Assembly: GCA_029781825.1 (NCBI GenBank)
Contig: JAKOVY010000077.1
Coordinates: 1-51,799 of the forward strand
DNA: 51,799 nt
Direction of reading: 5' to 3'
Source of the DNA: Bacillota bacterium
Lineage (GTDB): Bacteria; Bacillota; Syntrophomonadia; Syntrophomonadales; DTU052
In this document: positions 1 through 8,622 of the stretch, in pieces
How positions within the stretch are numbered: the first letter of the stretch is position 1
How the letters are laid out: every line of letters begins with the position of its first letter
Made by a program: the position numbers and the translations under genes
Notes under the pieces: model-generated
What the model was told of the DNA's origin: nothing
Seen by the model: only the letters and a program-made list of their open reading frames with translations
Database searches by the model: none

Positions 1-1
1 T

Positions 2-229
2 GATGAACTGGAAGTGAAACCCGACACCGACGCCGTTTCTCTGCACGAAATGAGCCTGGTGGAAGCCGTATATCTGTTGCGTTTGGAAGGACATGATCCC
101 GACATCATAGTCTACGGTGTGGAACCGCATACGGTATCCTTTGGACTCGAGTTGACCGACGCCGTTGCCCGGCAGGTTCCGCGAGTGGCGGACATGATTG
201 AACAAGACATAAAATCATTGCTGATGTGA
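2..229 (+). CDS. Hydrogenase maturation protease, C-terminal fragment (5' end outside window)
   Basis: The reading frame is open from the first bases and ends at TGA 227-229, so only about 75 C-terminal residues are present. The pattern HEM-(7 residues)-YLLRLEG followed by VYGVEPHTVSFGLELTDAV matches the end of the HyaD/HybD/HycI endopeptidases. These remove the C-terminal tail of the NiFe-hydrogenase large subunit after the metal is inserted. A GTG inside the frame at 14 is not a credible start because homology continues upstream. It lies just before hypF, so structural hydrogenase genes probably lie upstream of the window. The family call is based on a short fragment, but the hyp context supports it. 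Confidence 0.72.
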   Translation, partial: DELEVKPDTDAVSLHEMSLVEAVYLLRLEGHDPDIIVYGVEPHTVSFGLELTDAVARQVPRVADMIEQDIKSLLM

Positions 230-450
230 CTATTGCTCTTGGCACAAGATAAGCTGCGGCCCGTCGGTTTGACAGCGATTGACCGGCGGGAGGCAAATTT
301 TTTTCAAGGTTGGGGGTGGCTTGCGGCACGATGGCTTTATCGTGACTGCAAACCACCCTCGAAATTGGAATGGAGTATTCAGCCTGGGTATCTTAAAATG
401 GCAATAATAAGACAACCAGATCTGTACTTGAGCGAGACAGGATGCCTGAT

Positions 451-2712
451 ATGAGCGTTAAAGCCTACAGCGTTAAACTTAACGGCATCGTCCAGGGGGT
501 GGGTTTCAGACCTCATGTCTACCGCCTGGCGGTGGAATACAACCTTAAGGGATGGGTAATAAATTCATCGGCCGGAGTTATCCTGGAGGTGGAAGGCGAG
601 GAAGAGGACCTGCGTGAATTCATGCATCGCCTGCAGAATGAGCCTCCTCCCCGGGCGGTGATCCGCAGCTGTGAAATGCGGGAAATTCCCCTGCAAGGCT
701 TTACCGGCTTTACGATTAAACCCAGCGACGATGCCGGGGAGACCACCGCAATGATATCCCCGGATATCGCCGTGTGCCATGAATGCAAAAAGGAAACCAG
801 CGACGTCAATGACCGGCGCTACCGTTATCCTTTTACCAACTGTACCAATTGCGGACCTCGCTTTACCATTATCAAAGCCCTGCCTTATGATCGGGCTATG
901 ACCACCATGGCCAAATTCACCATGTGCCCGGATTGCCAGGCTGAATTTGACGACCCCCGTAACCGGCGGTTTCATGCCCAACCCAATGCCTGCCCGGTTT
1001 GCGGGCCCCAGATTACTCTGGTTGATGCAAATGGGGTCCCGGTGGAGCGGGAGGTACGCGACCTGCTTAAGTCAGGTTATATCGTGGCGGTAAAGGGGCT
1101 GGGAGGTTTTCATCTGGCCGCCAATGCTTTGGATGCGGCTGCGGTTATGAGACTGCGGCAGCGTAAGCGGCGCGATGCCAAACCTTTTGCGGTCATGGTC
1201 CGTGACCTGGCGACCGCTCACCAGCACTGTATAATCAATGCCGGAGAGGAGGCTTTGCTGGCATCTCCCGCAGCGCCGATAGTGGTGCTGCAAAGGAAGG
1301 AAGACAGCCCTCTGCCTGCGGAAGCCATCCATCCCGGACTGAAAACCCTGGGGGTAATGCTGCCTTATACTCCGCTGCACTACATGCTGTTTGACGACGA
1401 ATTGAGGGTGCTTATAATGACCAGCGCCAATATCAGCGATGAACCTTTAATTACCGTGAACGAGGAAGCCCTGGAAAAACTGGAGTCGGTGGCGGATTTC
1501 TTTCTCCTGCATAACCGGGACATCTACAACCCCTGTGACGACTCTGTAGTGCAGCTTACCAAAGCCGGGACGGTTCACTTTATGCGCCGGGCGCGCGGGT
1601 ATGTGCCGGAGGGGATACCTCTGGGGCGGCAGGTTCGGCCGGTACTGGCATTGGGAGGTGAAATGAAGAACACCTTCTGCATTACCCGGGGAAGTGAAGC
1701 GTTTCTAAGCCAGCACTGGGGTGACCTTAACCATTATCAAAACTATGTCAGCTTCCTGCGGGGGATTGAGCGCTTTAAAGCATCCCTGGAGGTCGAACCG
1801 CAGATACTGGCTCATGACCTGCATCCCGACTACCAGACCACCCGTTGGGCAAAGGAGCAGAAGGATGTCCGCCGGGTAGAGGTTCAGCATCACCATGCTC
1901 ACATGGCCTCGGTCATGGCGGAGAACGGTCTGCAGGGAGAGGTCCTGGGCTTGATTTGTGACGGTTCCGGGTGGGGAACCGACGGCACCGTATGGGGAGG
2001 CGAGATCCTGCAGGGCGATTTCCAACGCTTTGAGCGGGTGGCAAGCCTCAGAACCGTGCCCCTGCCGGGGGGAGACTTATCAGCCCGTCGGCCCTATCGC
2101 ATGGCTTTGGTTTACCTATTGTTGGCGTTGGAGGAGGCTGGACTTGAATGGGCGGATCGCCTCCTGCCCGATCTGGTCCCGGGGGAAAAAGAACTGCTTG
2201 TACAGCGGTTTAGGAGCAGCCGGGAGCCCCTTACTTCCTCTTGTGGTCGGCTGTTTGATGCGGTTGCGGCAGCCCTGGGGATCTGCGGGATAAACCGGTA
2301 TGAGGGGCAGGCGGCGGTGGAACTTGAAGCCTGCGCTGATCCAGGTGAAAAGGGGAGTTATGGTTTTAGTGTAGAGAAACAGGGGGAACGCTGGGTGATG
2401 GACGTTATGCCCATGTGGCCCGAATTGATCGCGGATATAAAAGGAGCGCACCGGCCGGAGAGCATGGCGATGAAGTTCCATCTGACCCTGGTGCGGATGT
2501 TTGAGACGACCCTGCTCAAGCTGAGGGATGAGACCGGTATAAATCGGGTAGTCTTAAGCGGCGGGGTCTTCCACAACCAGTTATTGCTGGCTAATATGTT
2601 TGACCGGCTGACCAACCGGGGATTCATGGTCTATCACCAACAAAAGGTCCCCCCGGGTGACGGGGGCATATCACTGGGGCAGGCTGTCATCGCAAGTGAG
2701 GTGGGAGGATAA
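451..2712 (+). CDS. hypF: Carbamoyltransferase HypF, hydrogenase cyanide-ligand synthesis
   Basis: HypF transfers a carbamoyl group from carbamoyl phosphate to the C-terminal cysteine of HypE, the first step in making the CN ligands of NiFe hydrogenase. The domains are in the usual order: an N-terminal acylphosphatase domain (GIVQGVGFRPHVYRLA), two CxxC-x18-CxxC zinc fingers (about residues 109-185), a YrdC-like domain, and a Kae1-like C-terminal domain with HHHAHMASV near residue 480 and GDGGISLGQA near the end. The length, 753 residues, is normal. An upstream ATG at 442 touches the AGG of the only ribosome site, whereas ATG 451 is correctly spaced from it and gives the usual HypF N-terminus. 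The stop overlaps the hypC start by one base. Confidence 0.96.
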   Translation: MSVKAYSVKLNGIVQGVGFRPHVYRLAVEYNLKGWVINSSAGVILEVEGEEEDLREFMHRLQNEPPPRAVIRSCEMREIPLQGFTGFTIKPSDDAGETTAMISPDIAVCHECKKETSDVNDRRYRYPFTNCTNCGPRFTIIKALPYDRAMTTMAKFTMCPDCQAEFDDPRNRRFHAQPNACPVCGPQITLVDANGVPVEREVRDLLKSGYIVAVKGLGGFHLAANALDAAAVMRLRQRKRRDAKPFAVMVRDLATAHQHCIINAGEEALLASPAAPIVVLQRKEDSPLPAEAIHPGLKTLGVMLPYTPLHYMLFDDELRVLIMTSANISDEPLITVNEEALEKLESVADFFLLHNRDIYNPCDDSVVQLTKAGTVHFMRRARGYVPEGIPLGRQVRPVLALGGEMKNTFCITRGSEAFLSQHWGDLNHYQNYVSFLRGIERFKASLEVEPQILAHDLHPDYQTTRWAKEQKDVRRVEVQHHHAHMASVMAENGLQGEVLGLICDGSGWGTDGTVWGGEILQGDFQRFERVASLRTVPLPGGDLSARRPYRMALVYLLLALEEAGLEWADRLLPDLVPGEKELLVQRFRSSREPLTSSCGRLFDAVAAALGICGINRYEGQAAVELEACADPGEKGSYGFSVEKQGERWVMDVMPMWPELIADIKGAHRPESMAMKFHLTLVRMFETTLLKLRDETGINRVVLSGGVFHNQLLLANMFDRLTNRGFMVYHQQKVPPGDGGISLGQAVIASEVGG

Positions 2713-2939
2713 TGTGTCTTGGAGTACCGGGCAAGATAATTGAGCTGAAGGAAAACTATCGGGCAATTGTGGATGTAAATGGCAACCGGATGGAGATAAG
2801 TGTCCGTCTGACCCCGGAGGTTCAGCCGGGACAGTACGTGCTGATCCACGCCGGGTTTGCCATGGAGATTATAGACGAGGAAGCGGCCCGGGAGACTATG
2901 CAGATTTTGCTGGAGGTAATCAGCTATGGCCAGCTATAG
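2712..2939 (+). CDS. hypC: HypC/HybG family hydrogenase assembly chaperone
   Basis: This is a 75-residue protein starting MCLGVPGKI. The Cys directly after the initiator Met is the residue that HypC uses, with HypD, to hold the Fe(CN)2CO precursor and deliver it to the hydrogenase large subunit. Size and the small beta-barrel pattern fit the family. The ATG shares one base with the hypF stop, with GGAGG upstream inside hypF, and the end overlaps hypD by 14 bases, so translation is probably coupled across hypF-C-D. Confidence 0.95.
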   Translation: MCLGVPGKIIELKENYRAIVDVNGNRMEISVRLTPEVQPGQYVLIHAGFAMEIIDEEAARETMQILLEVISYGQL

Positions 2940-3993
2940 CCAGACGCTGCTGCAGGCGATAAGATCCACCAACCGGGAAGTTTCCCTGATGGAGGTATGC
3001 GGTACCCATACCATGGCCATAGCCCGCAGCGGGATCAGGGAACTGCTGCCCCCCAACATCAAACTCCTTTCCGGTCCAGGCTGTCCGGTATGCGTGACCA
3101 GCCAGGGAGACATCGACTCTGTAATCGAGATGGTGCGGCAAAAGGAGGTTATCCTCCTTACTTTCGGCGACATGATGAGGGTTCCGGGAACTCGGAGCAG
3201 CCTGCAGGAGGAGCGCAGCCGGGGAGCAGATGTGCGAGTGGTTTACTCGCCCCTGGAAGCCTTGAAGATTGCCCGGAGCAATCCGGACCGGGAAGTGGTC
3301 TTCCTGGGAATCGGCTTCGAAACCACCGTTCCGGCGGTTGCGGTCACCCTGGAGGAGGCCGGGGAAGCCGGTTTGGACAACTTTTCGCTTTTTTCTCTCC
3401 ACAAGCTGGTTTCCCCGGCTTTAGAGCTCATAATGTCTGATCCCGAGATCAGGGTTGACGGCCTGATCTGCCCCGGTCATGTGACGGCGGTTACCGGGCT
3501 TCGACCTTATGAAACATTGGCCCGGAAGTATGGGAAACCATGTGTCGTAACCGGGTTTGAAGCGGTGGATATACTGGAGGGCATTGTTATGCTGCTCCAC
3601 CAGCTGCAAAACTCCCTGGCCAAAGCGGAGATCCAGTATAAACGGGTGGTTAAACCGGAAGGCAACCCGGCGGCCATGGATGCTATCTGGCGGGTATTTC
3701 AAACAGCCCCCTCCAGATGGCGCGGGCTGGGCATGATTCCGGACAGCGGCCTGCAGTTAAGAGATGAATATGCCGCTATGGACGCCCGCCGGAAATTTAA
3801 CGTGCCTGAAATGGAGGATGTTCCTATTAAAGGCTGCATCTGTGGCGCGGTATTAACCGGGAAGAAGACTCCCACCGATTGTGCCCTGTTCGGGCGGAGC
3901 TGTACTCCCCTGGAGCCGGTAGGTCCATGCATGGTGTCTCAGGAGGGCGCCTGTGCCGCGTACTACCGTTATGCACCGGGGAAAGGAAGGTGA
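2926..3993 (+). CDS. hypD: Hydrogenase formation protein HypD
   Basis: HypD is the iron-sulfur scaffold on which the Fe(CN)2CO group is built together with HypC and HypE. The 355-residue product carries the diagnostic N-terminal motifs MEVCGTHTMAIARSG and LLSGPGCPVCVT, the central GFETT motif, and C-terminal cysteines (CICGAVL, CALFGRSC) that ligate the 4Fe-4S cluster. Start ATG 2926 lies inside hypC and reads MASYSQTLL, normal for the family. hypE follows after 5 bases. Confidence 0.96.
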   Translation: MASYSQTLLQAIRSTNREVSLMEVCGTHTMAIARSGIRELLPPNIKLLSGPGCPVCVTSQGDIDSVIEMVRQKEVILLTFGDMMRVPGTRSSLQEERSRGADVRVVYSPLEALKIARSNPDREVVFLGIGFETTVPAVAVTLEEAGEAGLDNFSLFSLHKLVSPALELIMSDPEIRVDGLICPGHVTAVTGLRPYETLARKYGKPCVVTGFEAVDILEGIVMLLHQLQNSLAKAEIQYKRVVKPEGNPAAMDAIWRVFQTAPSRWRGLGMIPDSGLQLRDEYAAMDARRKFNVPEMEDVPIKGCICGAVLTGKKTPTDCALFGRSCTPLEPVGPCMVSQEGACAAYYRYAPGKGR

Positions 3994-3998
3994 TTTGA

Positions 3999-5009
3999 AT
4001 GAAAACCGAGCGTATCCTGATGGCCCATGGCAGCGGCGGGCGGATGAGCCAGCAGTTAATCAAGGAGGTATTCCAGGCCGCCTGGAACAACGAGAACATG
4101 GAGAGTATGCTGGATGGAGCCGTATTCGAATTGGGAACCGGTCGGCTGGCCATGTCGACGGATTCCTTTGTTATCACCCCCTTGTTCTTCCCCGGAGGAG
4201 ATATCGGCAAGCTCGCCGTCTGCGGGACGGTTAACGACCTGATCGCTTGCGGTGCCCGGCCTGTATACCTGTCCGCGGCCTTCATAATTGAAGAGGGCTT
4301 TCCTATATCCGACCTTCGGAGAATAGCACAGTCCATGGCCGAAACCGCCGAGGAATGTGGGGTTAGGCTGGTTACCGGGGATACCAAGGTAGTGGAAAGA
4401 GGCAAGGCGGACGGGGTGTATATCAACACCACCGGTATTGGGCTGATTCCGGAGGGGATAGACTGCCGTCCTGCACGAATCAGGCCCGGGGATAAGATTA
4501 TCGTGACCGGCCAGGTTGGCGACCACGGCCTGGCGATCCTGGCCCAGCGGGAAGGGCTGAGCTTCGGCACCCCCGCGTTAAGCGACTGTGCTCCCTTAAT
4601 TGGGCTAAAGGAGATTATTGACCTGTACGGCGCCGGCATCAGGTGTATGCGCGATCCCACCCGGGGCGGACTGGCCACGGCGCTCAACGAAATTGCGGCC
4701 CAGTCCGGGCAGGGTATCAGGGTCCGGGAAGCGGATATTCCCGTATCGCCGGTAGTAAAAGGCGCCTGCGACATGCTGGGGATGGATCCCCTTTACATGG
4801 CCAATGAGGGTAAGATGATAATCTTTGCCGCTGCCGAATCGGCTGCTGAAATATGCCGCGACCTGCGCAGTCTTGCGGGGATGGAAAAGGCGGCCATCAT
4901 CGGTTCGGTTATTCCGGAACCCGCCGGAATGGTCCTGATTGAAACTGAACTGGGGGCGGAGCGGATACTGGGGATCCTGGAAGGTGAACATATTCCGCGC
5001 ATCTGCTGA
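3999..5009 (+). CDS. hypE: Carbamoyl dehydratase HypE
   Basis: HypE dehydrates its own S-carboxamide to a thiocyanate, the cyanide donor for the hydrogenase iron. The 336-residue protein starts MKTERILMAHGSGGRMS and ends in ...PRIC, the invariant C-terminal cysteine that HypF carbamoylates. It has the PurM/AIR-synthase fold motifs (TDSFVITPLFFPGGDIGKLA, then DPTRGGLATALNE). AAGGAAGGTG upstream of ATG 3999 is a good ribosome site. It is the last gene of the operon seen here. hypA and hypB are not in the window. Confidence 0.96.
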   Translation: MKTERILMAHGSGGRMSQQLIKEVFQAAWNNENMESMLDGAVFELGTGRLAMSTDSFVITPLFFPGGDIGKLAVCGTVNDLIACGARPVYLSAAFIIEEGFPISDLRRIAQSMAETAEECGVRLVTGDTKVVERGKADGVYINTTGIGLIPEGIDCRPARIRPGDKIIVTGQVGDHGLAILAQREGLSFGTPALSDCAPLIGLKEIIDLYGAGIRCMRDPTRGGLATALNEIAAQSGQGIRVREADIPVSPVVKGACDMLGMDPLYMANEGKMIIFAAAESAAEICRDLRSLAGMEKAAIIGSVIPEPAGMVLIETELGAERILGILEGEHIPRIC

Positions 5010-5329
5010 AGAGGTTGTCGGCTGTGCGCATGCCTGTGAAAGCAGTTTTGACTCCTGATAACCCATTCCAGGTTAAGCTGCGGTAACCCAACAATGGTGT
5101 TCTCCCAACTGAAGCGTTACCTTGAATCCCGCCGGAAGAGCCCGGATAAAATGGACCGGCCCGGGGGAATGATGCCGCCTTCAGCAAGGCTCTGCGGATG
5201 GAGGCGGTATTCTCACAGGTTATCCATTAGCAGGCGTAATGCGCTTGTCGCCTCATTATGAATTGGATGGAGCAGTACTCCTTTCTGCCGCATATGATAG
5301 TAATGTGCGAATGGTAAAGAAAGGATGAA
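5010..5329. other. Intergenic region, 320 bases, no gene seen
   Basis: The stretch between hypE and the next gene has no frame with a plausible start, ribosome site and protein-like composition on either strand. I see no convincing terminator hairpin with a T-run after hypE. Confidence 0.5.
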
Positions 5330-5698
5330 TTGCCTGTGAATGGAACCTTTCGGCTGATTAACTCATTTCCCCCGGCAGGAGCCGATGATGTACCCCGCAC
5401 CCGGGCCGGGCTTGTTCAGCTCCGTTTCAGCCAGGATGTTGTTAGCGATCTGAGGATATGGAATCACAATATGAGACAGATACAGGCCTTCCAGAACCTG
5501 CTTCGCATTCCTATAAAAGTTCGCCGCCTTCGCAGATGTCCCAACTTTATTTTCGTCCTGCTGGATGTGCCCTTACTCCAAAATACTCATTATAAGGTAG
5601 TGGTTCTTCCGGATCTGATGTCGACATCCGGGCAGAAGCTAGGGACTACTGAAGTAGTATTTTTCGATACCGGCCCCTGTGTTAACATTCCCAGTTAA
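5330..5698 (+). CDS. Small Ig-like (SbsA/Big_5-type) domain protein
   Basis: A 122-residue product consists of essentially one bacterial Ig-like fold. PPAGADDVPRTRAGLVQLRFSQDV near the N-terminus and NTHYKVVVLPDLMSTSGQKLG near the C-terminus follow the layout of SbsA-type Ig-like domains (P.d...v....i.i.Fs..v ... Y.v.v...l.d..G). There is no signal peptide or membrane segment, so a cytoplasmic location or export by another route is open. The start is TTG 5330, or GTG 5336 (MNGTFRLINSF), with AAAGGA at 5319-5324 serving either. The function is unknown. It stands alone between hypE and a tRNA gene. Confidence 0.7.
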   Translation: MPVNGTFRLINSFPPAGADDVPRTRAGLVQLRFSQDVVSDLRIWNHNMRQIQAFQNLLRIPIKVRRLRRCPNFIFVLLDVPLLQNTHYKVVVLPDLMSTSGQKLGTTEVVFFDTGPCVNIPS

Positions 5699-5740
5699 CC
5701 GGTTCAAAATGACGGCCTACCGCATCCCAAACCGCATAAT

Positions 5741-5775
5741 GCCGGGGAGCTTGGTTTGTACTAAGTCTTCCCGGC
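5741..5775. terminator. Long GC-rich hairpin after the Ig-like gene, without a T-run
   Basis: GCCGGGGAG (5741-5749) pairs with CTTCCCGGC (5767-5775), nine pairs with one G-U, and CTT/AAG extends the stem inward. No run of T follows in either direction, so it may be an atypical terminator or an RNA stability element. Confidence 0.4.
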
Positions 5776-5897
5776 AATTCTCATAATCCCTGCCGTCGCC
5801 ATACCCTGCAGCGATACCCCTCTTATGGGGACATAATCTCAGAACTATTACAGGGTGACAATATCACAGAACTACAACAAGCGCTCGGCGTCAGTCC

Positions 5898-5926
5898 TTG
5901 ACAAACGCCTGCAGATTGTATAAAAT
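5898..5926 (+). promoter_or_regulatory. Sigma-70/A promoter for tRNA-Gln
   Basis: A perfect TTGACA at 5898-5903 is followed after 17 bases by TAAAAT at 5921-5926 (5 of 6 to TATAAT). It lies 23 bases upstream of the mature tRNA. Confidence 0.75.
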
Positions 5927-5948
5927 CTAAACTTGCTGAACGAAATGA

Positions 5949-6023
5949 TGGGGCGTCGCCAAGCGGTAAGGCTCGGGACTCTGACTCCCGCATTCGTGGG
6001 TTCGAATCCTACCGCCCCAGCCA
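5949..6023 (+). tRNA. tRNA-Gln (anticodon CTG)
   Basis: A complete cloverleaf is readable. Acceptor TGGGGCG pairs with CGCCCCA, the D arm is GCCAAGCGGTAAGGC, the anticodon stem CGGGA/TCCCG encloses loop CTCTGAC with anticodon CTG reading CAG, and the T arm contains GGTTCGAATCC. The discriminator base is G and CCA is encoded at 6021-6023. A strong promoter precedes it and a terminator follows 10 bases after the CCA, so it is a single-gene transcript. Confidence 0.96.
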
Positions 6024-6033
6024 TAATTACCCA

Positions 6034-6064
6034 GGGTGTACGAAAAAGTACACCCTTTTTTATT
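6034..6064 (+). terminator. Intrinsic terminator of tRNA-Gln
   Basis: GGGTGTAC (6034-6041) and GTACACCC (6048-6055) form a perfect 8-bp stem with loop GAAAAA, followed by TTTTTTATTTT. Confidence 0.93.
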
Positions 6065-6138
6065 TTCCAGATATAGGTGACGGCCATGATGGATGGTATA
6101 ATTTAGTATATATGTTAAGTGCCGATGGGAGGAGTGGG

Positions 6139-6669
6139 ATGCGCGAGGGAAAGACTTACCCCGAGATTACTCCGGGGAAAAAACCGTTTAACAGCTTGGT
6201 GGTAAAGAGTGCGCTTTTTATCCTGGGACGGGGGTTTCAAAGCCTGGCTCTCCGGGATGAAGTTGTCAAACAGGAGGTTGACTCCTGGGAAGAGTCGTTT
6301 TCCGTTCTTCTGGAGGTGCTGCCGCGGGGACCGTACCTGCTCCTGCAGAAACGGAACGGGAAGCTCCGCATGGTGGGGTTGCGCAGTGATGACGCCGATC
6401 TGGTCATCAGCTTTAAAACCCTGGGTTCGGCTTTGCTCATTTTTACCGGACGGATGAGCACCCCCCAGGCGTATGCCGAGCACCGGATGAGTGTGAAAGG
6501 AGATTTGGCCCGAGCCATGTCCCTGACACGGTGTCTCAACCAGGTTCAGTTTTATCTTTTTCCCGCCTTTATTGCTCGAAGGATACTTAAACGAATGCCG
6601 GTAATGACGTGGCGCAGGTTTGCTCTGCGGCTCTATGTCTACATTCTGGGGATACCCTTCGGGATATGA
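6139..6669 (+). CDS. SCP2 sterol-binding-like domain protein
   Basis: The 176-residue protein has a central stretch (DADLVISFKTLGSALLIFTG, then YAEHRMSVKGDLARAMSL) that resembles the C-terminal half of SCP2-type lipid-binding domains, where a weak L-x-G-K segment is followed by ...F...g.l.i.GD...a..l. The last 50 residues are hydrophobic and basic (FYLFPAFIARRILKRMP) and may touch the membrane. An ATG at 6112 has no ribosome site, whereas ATG 6139 follows GGGAGGAG at proper spacing. The gene stands alone. Lipid or acyl binding is an inference from fold resemblance only. Confidence 0.6.
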   Translation: MREGKTYPEITPGKKPFNSLVVKSALFILGRGFQSLALRDEVVKQEVDSWEESFSVLLEVLPRGPYLLLQKRNGKLRMVGLRSDDADLVISFKTLGSALLIFTGRMSTPQAYAEHRMSVKGDLARAMSLTRCLNQVQFYLFPAFIARRILKRMPVMTWRRFALRLYVYILGIPFGI

Positions 6670-6827
6670 ACGTTGCTGCCTTCATTATATTAATTGTGCA
6701 CATCCTTTCGAATTAAAGCGGCACTACGGCCTGCAAGCAACCTTATGTCTATTTTCGTGTTCCGACTATGACCTGCTGATTGGATAACCCTGTAACGAAG
6801 TGAATTGCGTAAATTGTAGCGGGGGTG

Positions 6828-8015
6828 ATGTATTTGCTGCCGGCTTATTACGAGTATTATAATCCGGTGAAGATCCTATCCGGGCGGCAGGCCCTGGATA
6901 ACATCCCATATGAACTGGAGACCCTGGGATGCCGACGCCCCATCATTATTACCGACAAAGGAATAGTGGAGGCCGGTCTGATAAAGATTGTGCTTGATTC
7001 CTGGGCGGGGTCGGACCTGGTGGTTGGTGCTCTTTACGATGAAACCCCTCCCGATTCATCAAATGTGGTGGTCAACCGGGTAGCGGAGATTTACCGGAGC
7101 TGTGGCTGCGATTCCATCGTAGCTGTGGGCGGGGGCTCGGTTTTGGATACCGCCAAAGGGGTAAACATAGTAATAACTGAAGAAACCGATGACCTGATGA
7201 AGTTCGTGGGTGCGGAACGCCTGCGAAAAAAGATGAGGCCGTTCATCGCCGTTCCCACCACCTCCGGGACCGGATCCGAAGTGACCATGGTGGCAGTTAT
7301 TGCCCACACGGAAACAAAGTGCAAGATGGCGTTCACATCACACATGTTGTTCCCGGATGTTGCAGTTTTGGACCCCCGAATGACCATGACCGTACCGCCG
7401 CAGATCACGGCGGCCACGGGAATGGATGCCCTGACTCATGCGGTAGAAGCTTTTTCCTGTTTACAGAAGAACCCCTTGAGTGACGGCTATGCCTTCAAGG
7501 CCGTCGACCTTATCCGGCAGTACCTGGTGAGAGCCGTTGAAAACGGCAAGGATGAGGAGGCCCGGATGGGGATGGCCAACGCCTCGCTGTTGGCCGGGTG
7601 TGCCTTTTCCAATTCCATGGTGGGGATAGTCCACGCCATCGGGCATGCCTGCGGCGGTGTTTGCGGGGTTCCTCACGGGGTGGCCATGGCTATTCTGCTG
7701 CCGTGGGGCATGGAGTACAACATGAAACACTGCGCCGTTTATTACGCGGAGCTGCTGCTGGCTCTGGCCGGTCCCGATGTATATGTTGCGACTCCCCCTG
7801 AACAGCGCGCCCTGGAAGCGGTAAAAACGGTCAGGCAATTGAATTCGACCCTGAACCGTCTAACCGGCATGCCGGTAACCCTGAGAGAAGCCGGGGTCAA
7901 AAGAGAGCAGCTTAAGGAAATCGCCAGAACTGCTCAGGATGACGGTGCGCTGATTTTCAACCGGGAGGAAGCCGGCTTTGAGGATATCTTAAGGATACTG
8001 GAAGCCTCCTATTAA
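6828..8015 (+). CDS. Iron-containing (group III) alcohol dehydrogenase
   Basis: This cytoplasmic NAD(P)-dependent oxidoreductase of the Fe-ADH family interconverts an alcohol and an aldehyde or ketone. The nucleotide-binding GGGSVLDTAK lies near residue 101 and PTTSGTGSEVT follows. The four metal ligands sit with family spacing: Asp200, His204 (DALTHAVEAF), His269 and His283 (HAIGHACGG...VPHG). The 395-residue length is typical. ATG 6828 follows GTG 6825, and GGGGG just upstream is the only ribosome site. No neighbour reveals the substrate. In a fatty-acid-oxidising anaerobe it could dispose of or take up short alcohols. Confidence 0.9.
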   Translation: MYLLPAYYEYYNPVKILSGRQALDNIPYELETLGCRRPIIITDKGIVEAGLIKIVLDSWAGSDLVVGALYDETPPDSSNVVVNRVAEIYRSCGCDSIVAVGGGSVLDTAKGVNIVITEETDDLMKFVGAERLRKKMRPFIAVPTTSGTGSEVTMVAVIAHTETKCKMAFTSHMLFPDVAVLDPRMTMTVPPQITAATGMDALTHAVEAFSCLQKNPLSDGYAFKAVDLIRQYLVRAVENGKDEEARMGMANASLLAGCAFSNSMVGIVHAIGHACGGVCGVPHGVAMAILLPWGMEYNMKHCAVYYAELLLALAGPDVYVATPPEQRALEAVKTVRQLNSTLNRLTGMPVTLREAGVKREQLKEIARTAQDDGALIFNREEAGFEDILRILEASY

Positions 8016-8244
8016 TCTTTTCTGTCTCACGATGAAAACCAAACAGACATGTGCCGATTCACGGTTTGTCAAACAGTCGTGGAGTGAATAATTACAACCT
8101 TCGGGTCGTGCTCCATTAAGGTCTAACTTGTATATTCTTATCTTGTAGGACAATATTAAAGTAAGCGGGGAAGGGTATTTCGCGGCAAGCATCCGGTTGC
8201 AGCCAACCCGCACCCGATATTAAATAAGGCCGGCTACCAGGGGG

Positions 8245-8622
8245 GTGAAGGGGTTGCTGACCTTGGCATTGATCGACCCGTCTCAATGGACGATTGTTCT
8301 CAGAGATGCGGCTTTCTGGACGATAATACTTGGGGCTTTATTCTTGGCTGCCGTTATTTATGCACTGATAAGTATCAGCCGTTTCAACCCGGTCCATGGC
8401 AATGAGGAATTTAGGAATTCCCGGGCTGTCGTAACCGAAGACCTTGATCCTGAGGGCCGTGTCACGGTTCAGGGGGAGATATGGCGGGCATATTCCAAAA
8501 ACGGGGAGGTTATTCCCCGAGGGCAAAGGGTCAGGGTGCTGGGTCGTGAGGGCATGAATCTCATAGTAGAGCCGATCCGGAACGGAGACAGGAAGATGAT
8601 GGGAGGTAAAGAGGATGCTTGA
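8245..8622 (+). CDS. NfeD-family membrane protein
   Basis: The 125-residue product has one N-terminal hydrophobic segment (about residues 22-45, FWTIILGALFLAAVIYALIS) and a C-terminal OB-fold domain (GRVTVQGEIWRAYSKNGEVIPRG, then VRVLGREGMNLIVEP), the short NfeD arrangement without a ClpP-like protease part. NfeD proteins act with stomatin-type slipins in membrane microdomains, and a slipin gene overlaps its end by 8 bases. The start is GTG 8245 (ribosome site GGGGG) or TTG 8254 (ribosome site GAAGGGG). Confidence 0.85.
   Translation: MKGLLTLALIDPSQWTIVLRDAAFWTIILGALFLAAVIYALISISRFNPVHGNEEFRNSRAVVTEDLDPEGRVTVQGEIWRAYSKNGEVIPRGQRVRVLGREGMNLIVEPIRNGDRKMMGGKEDA

Noticed and set aside
3827-4774. 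Minus-strand open frame (315 codons) opposite hypE
   Set aside because: Ser/Pro-rich and repetitive in composition, no ribosome site, opposite a certain hypE.
5872-6087. Minus-strand frame across tRNA-Gln
   Set aside because: It overlaps a complete tRNA gene, its promoter and terminator; such frames are a frequent false protein call.
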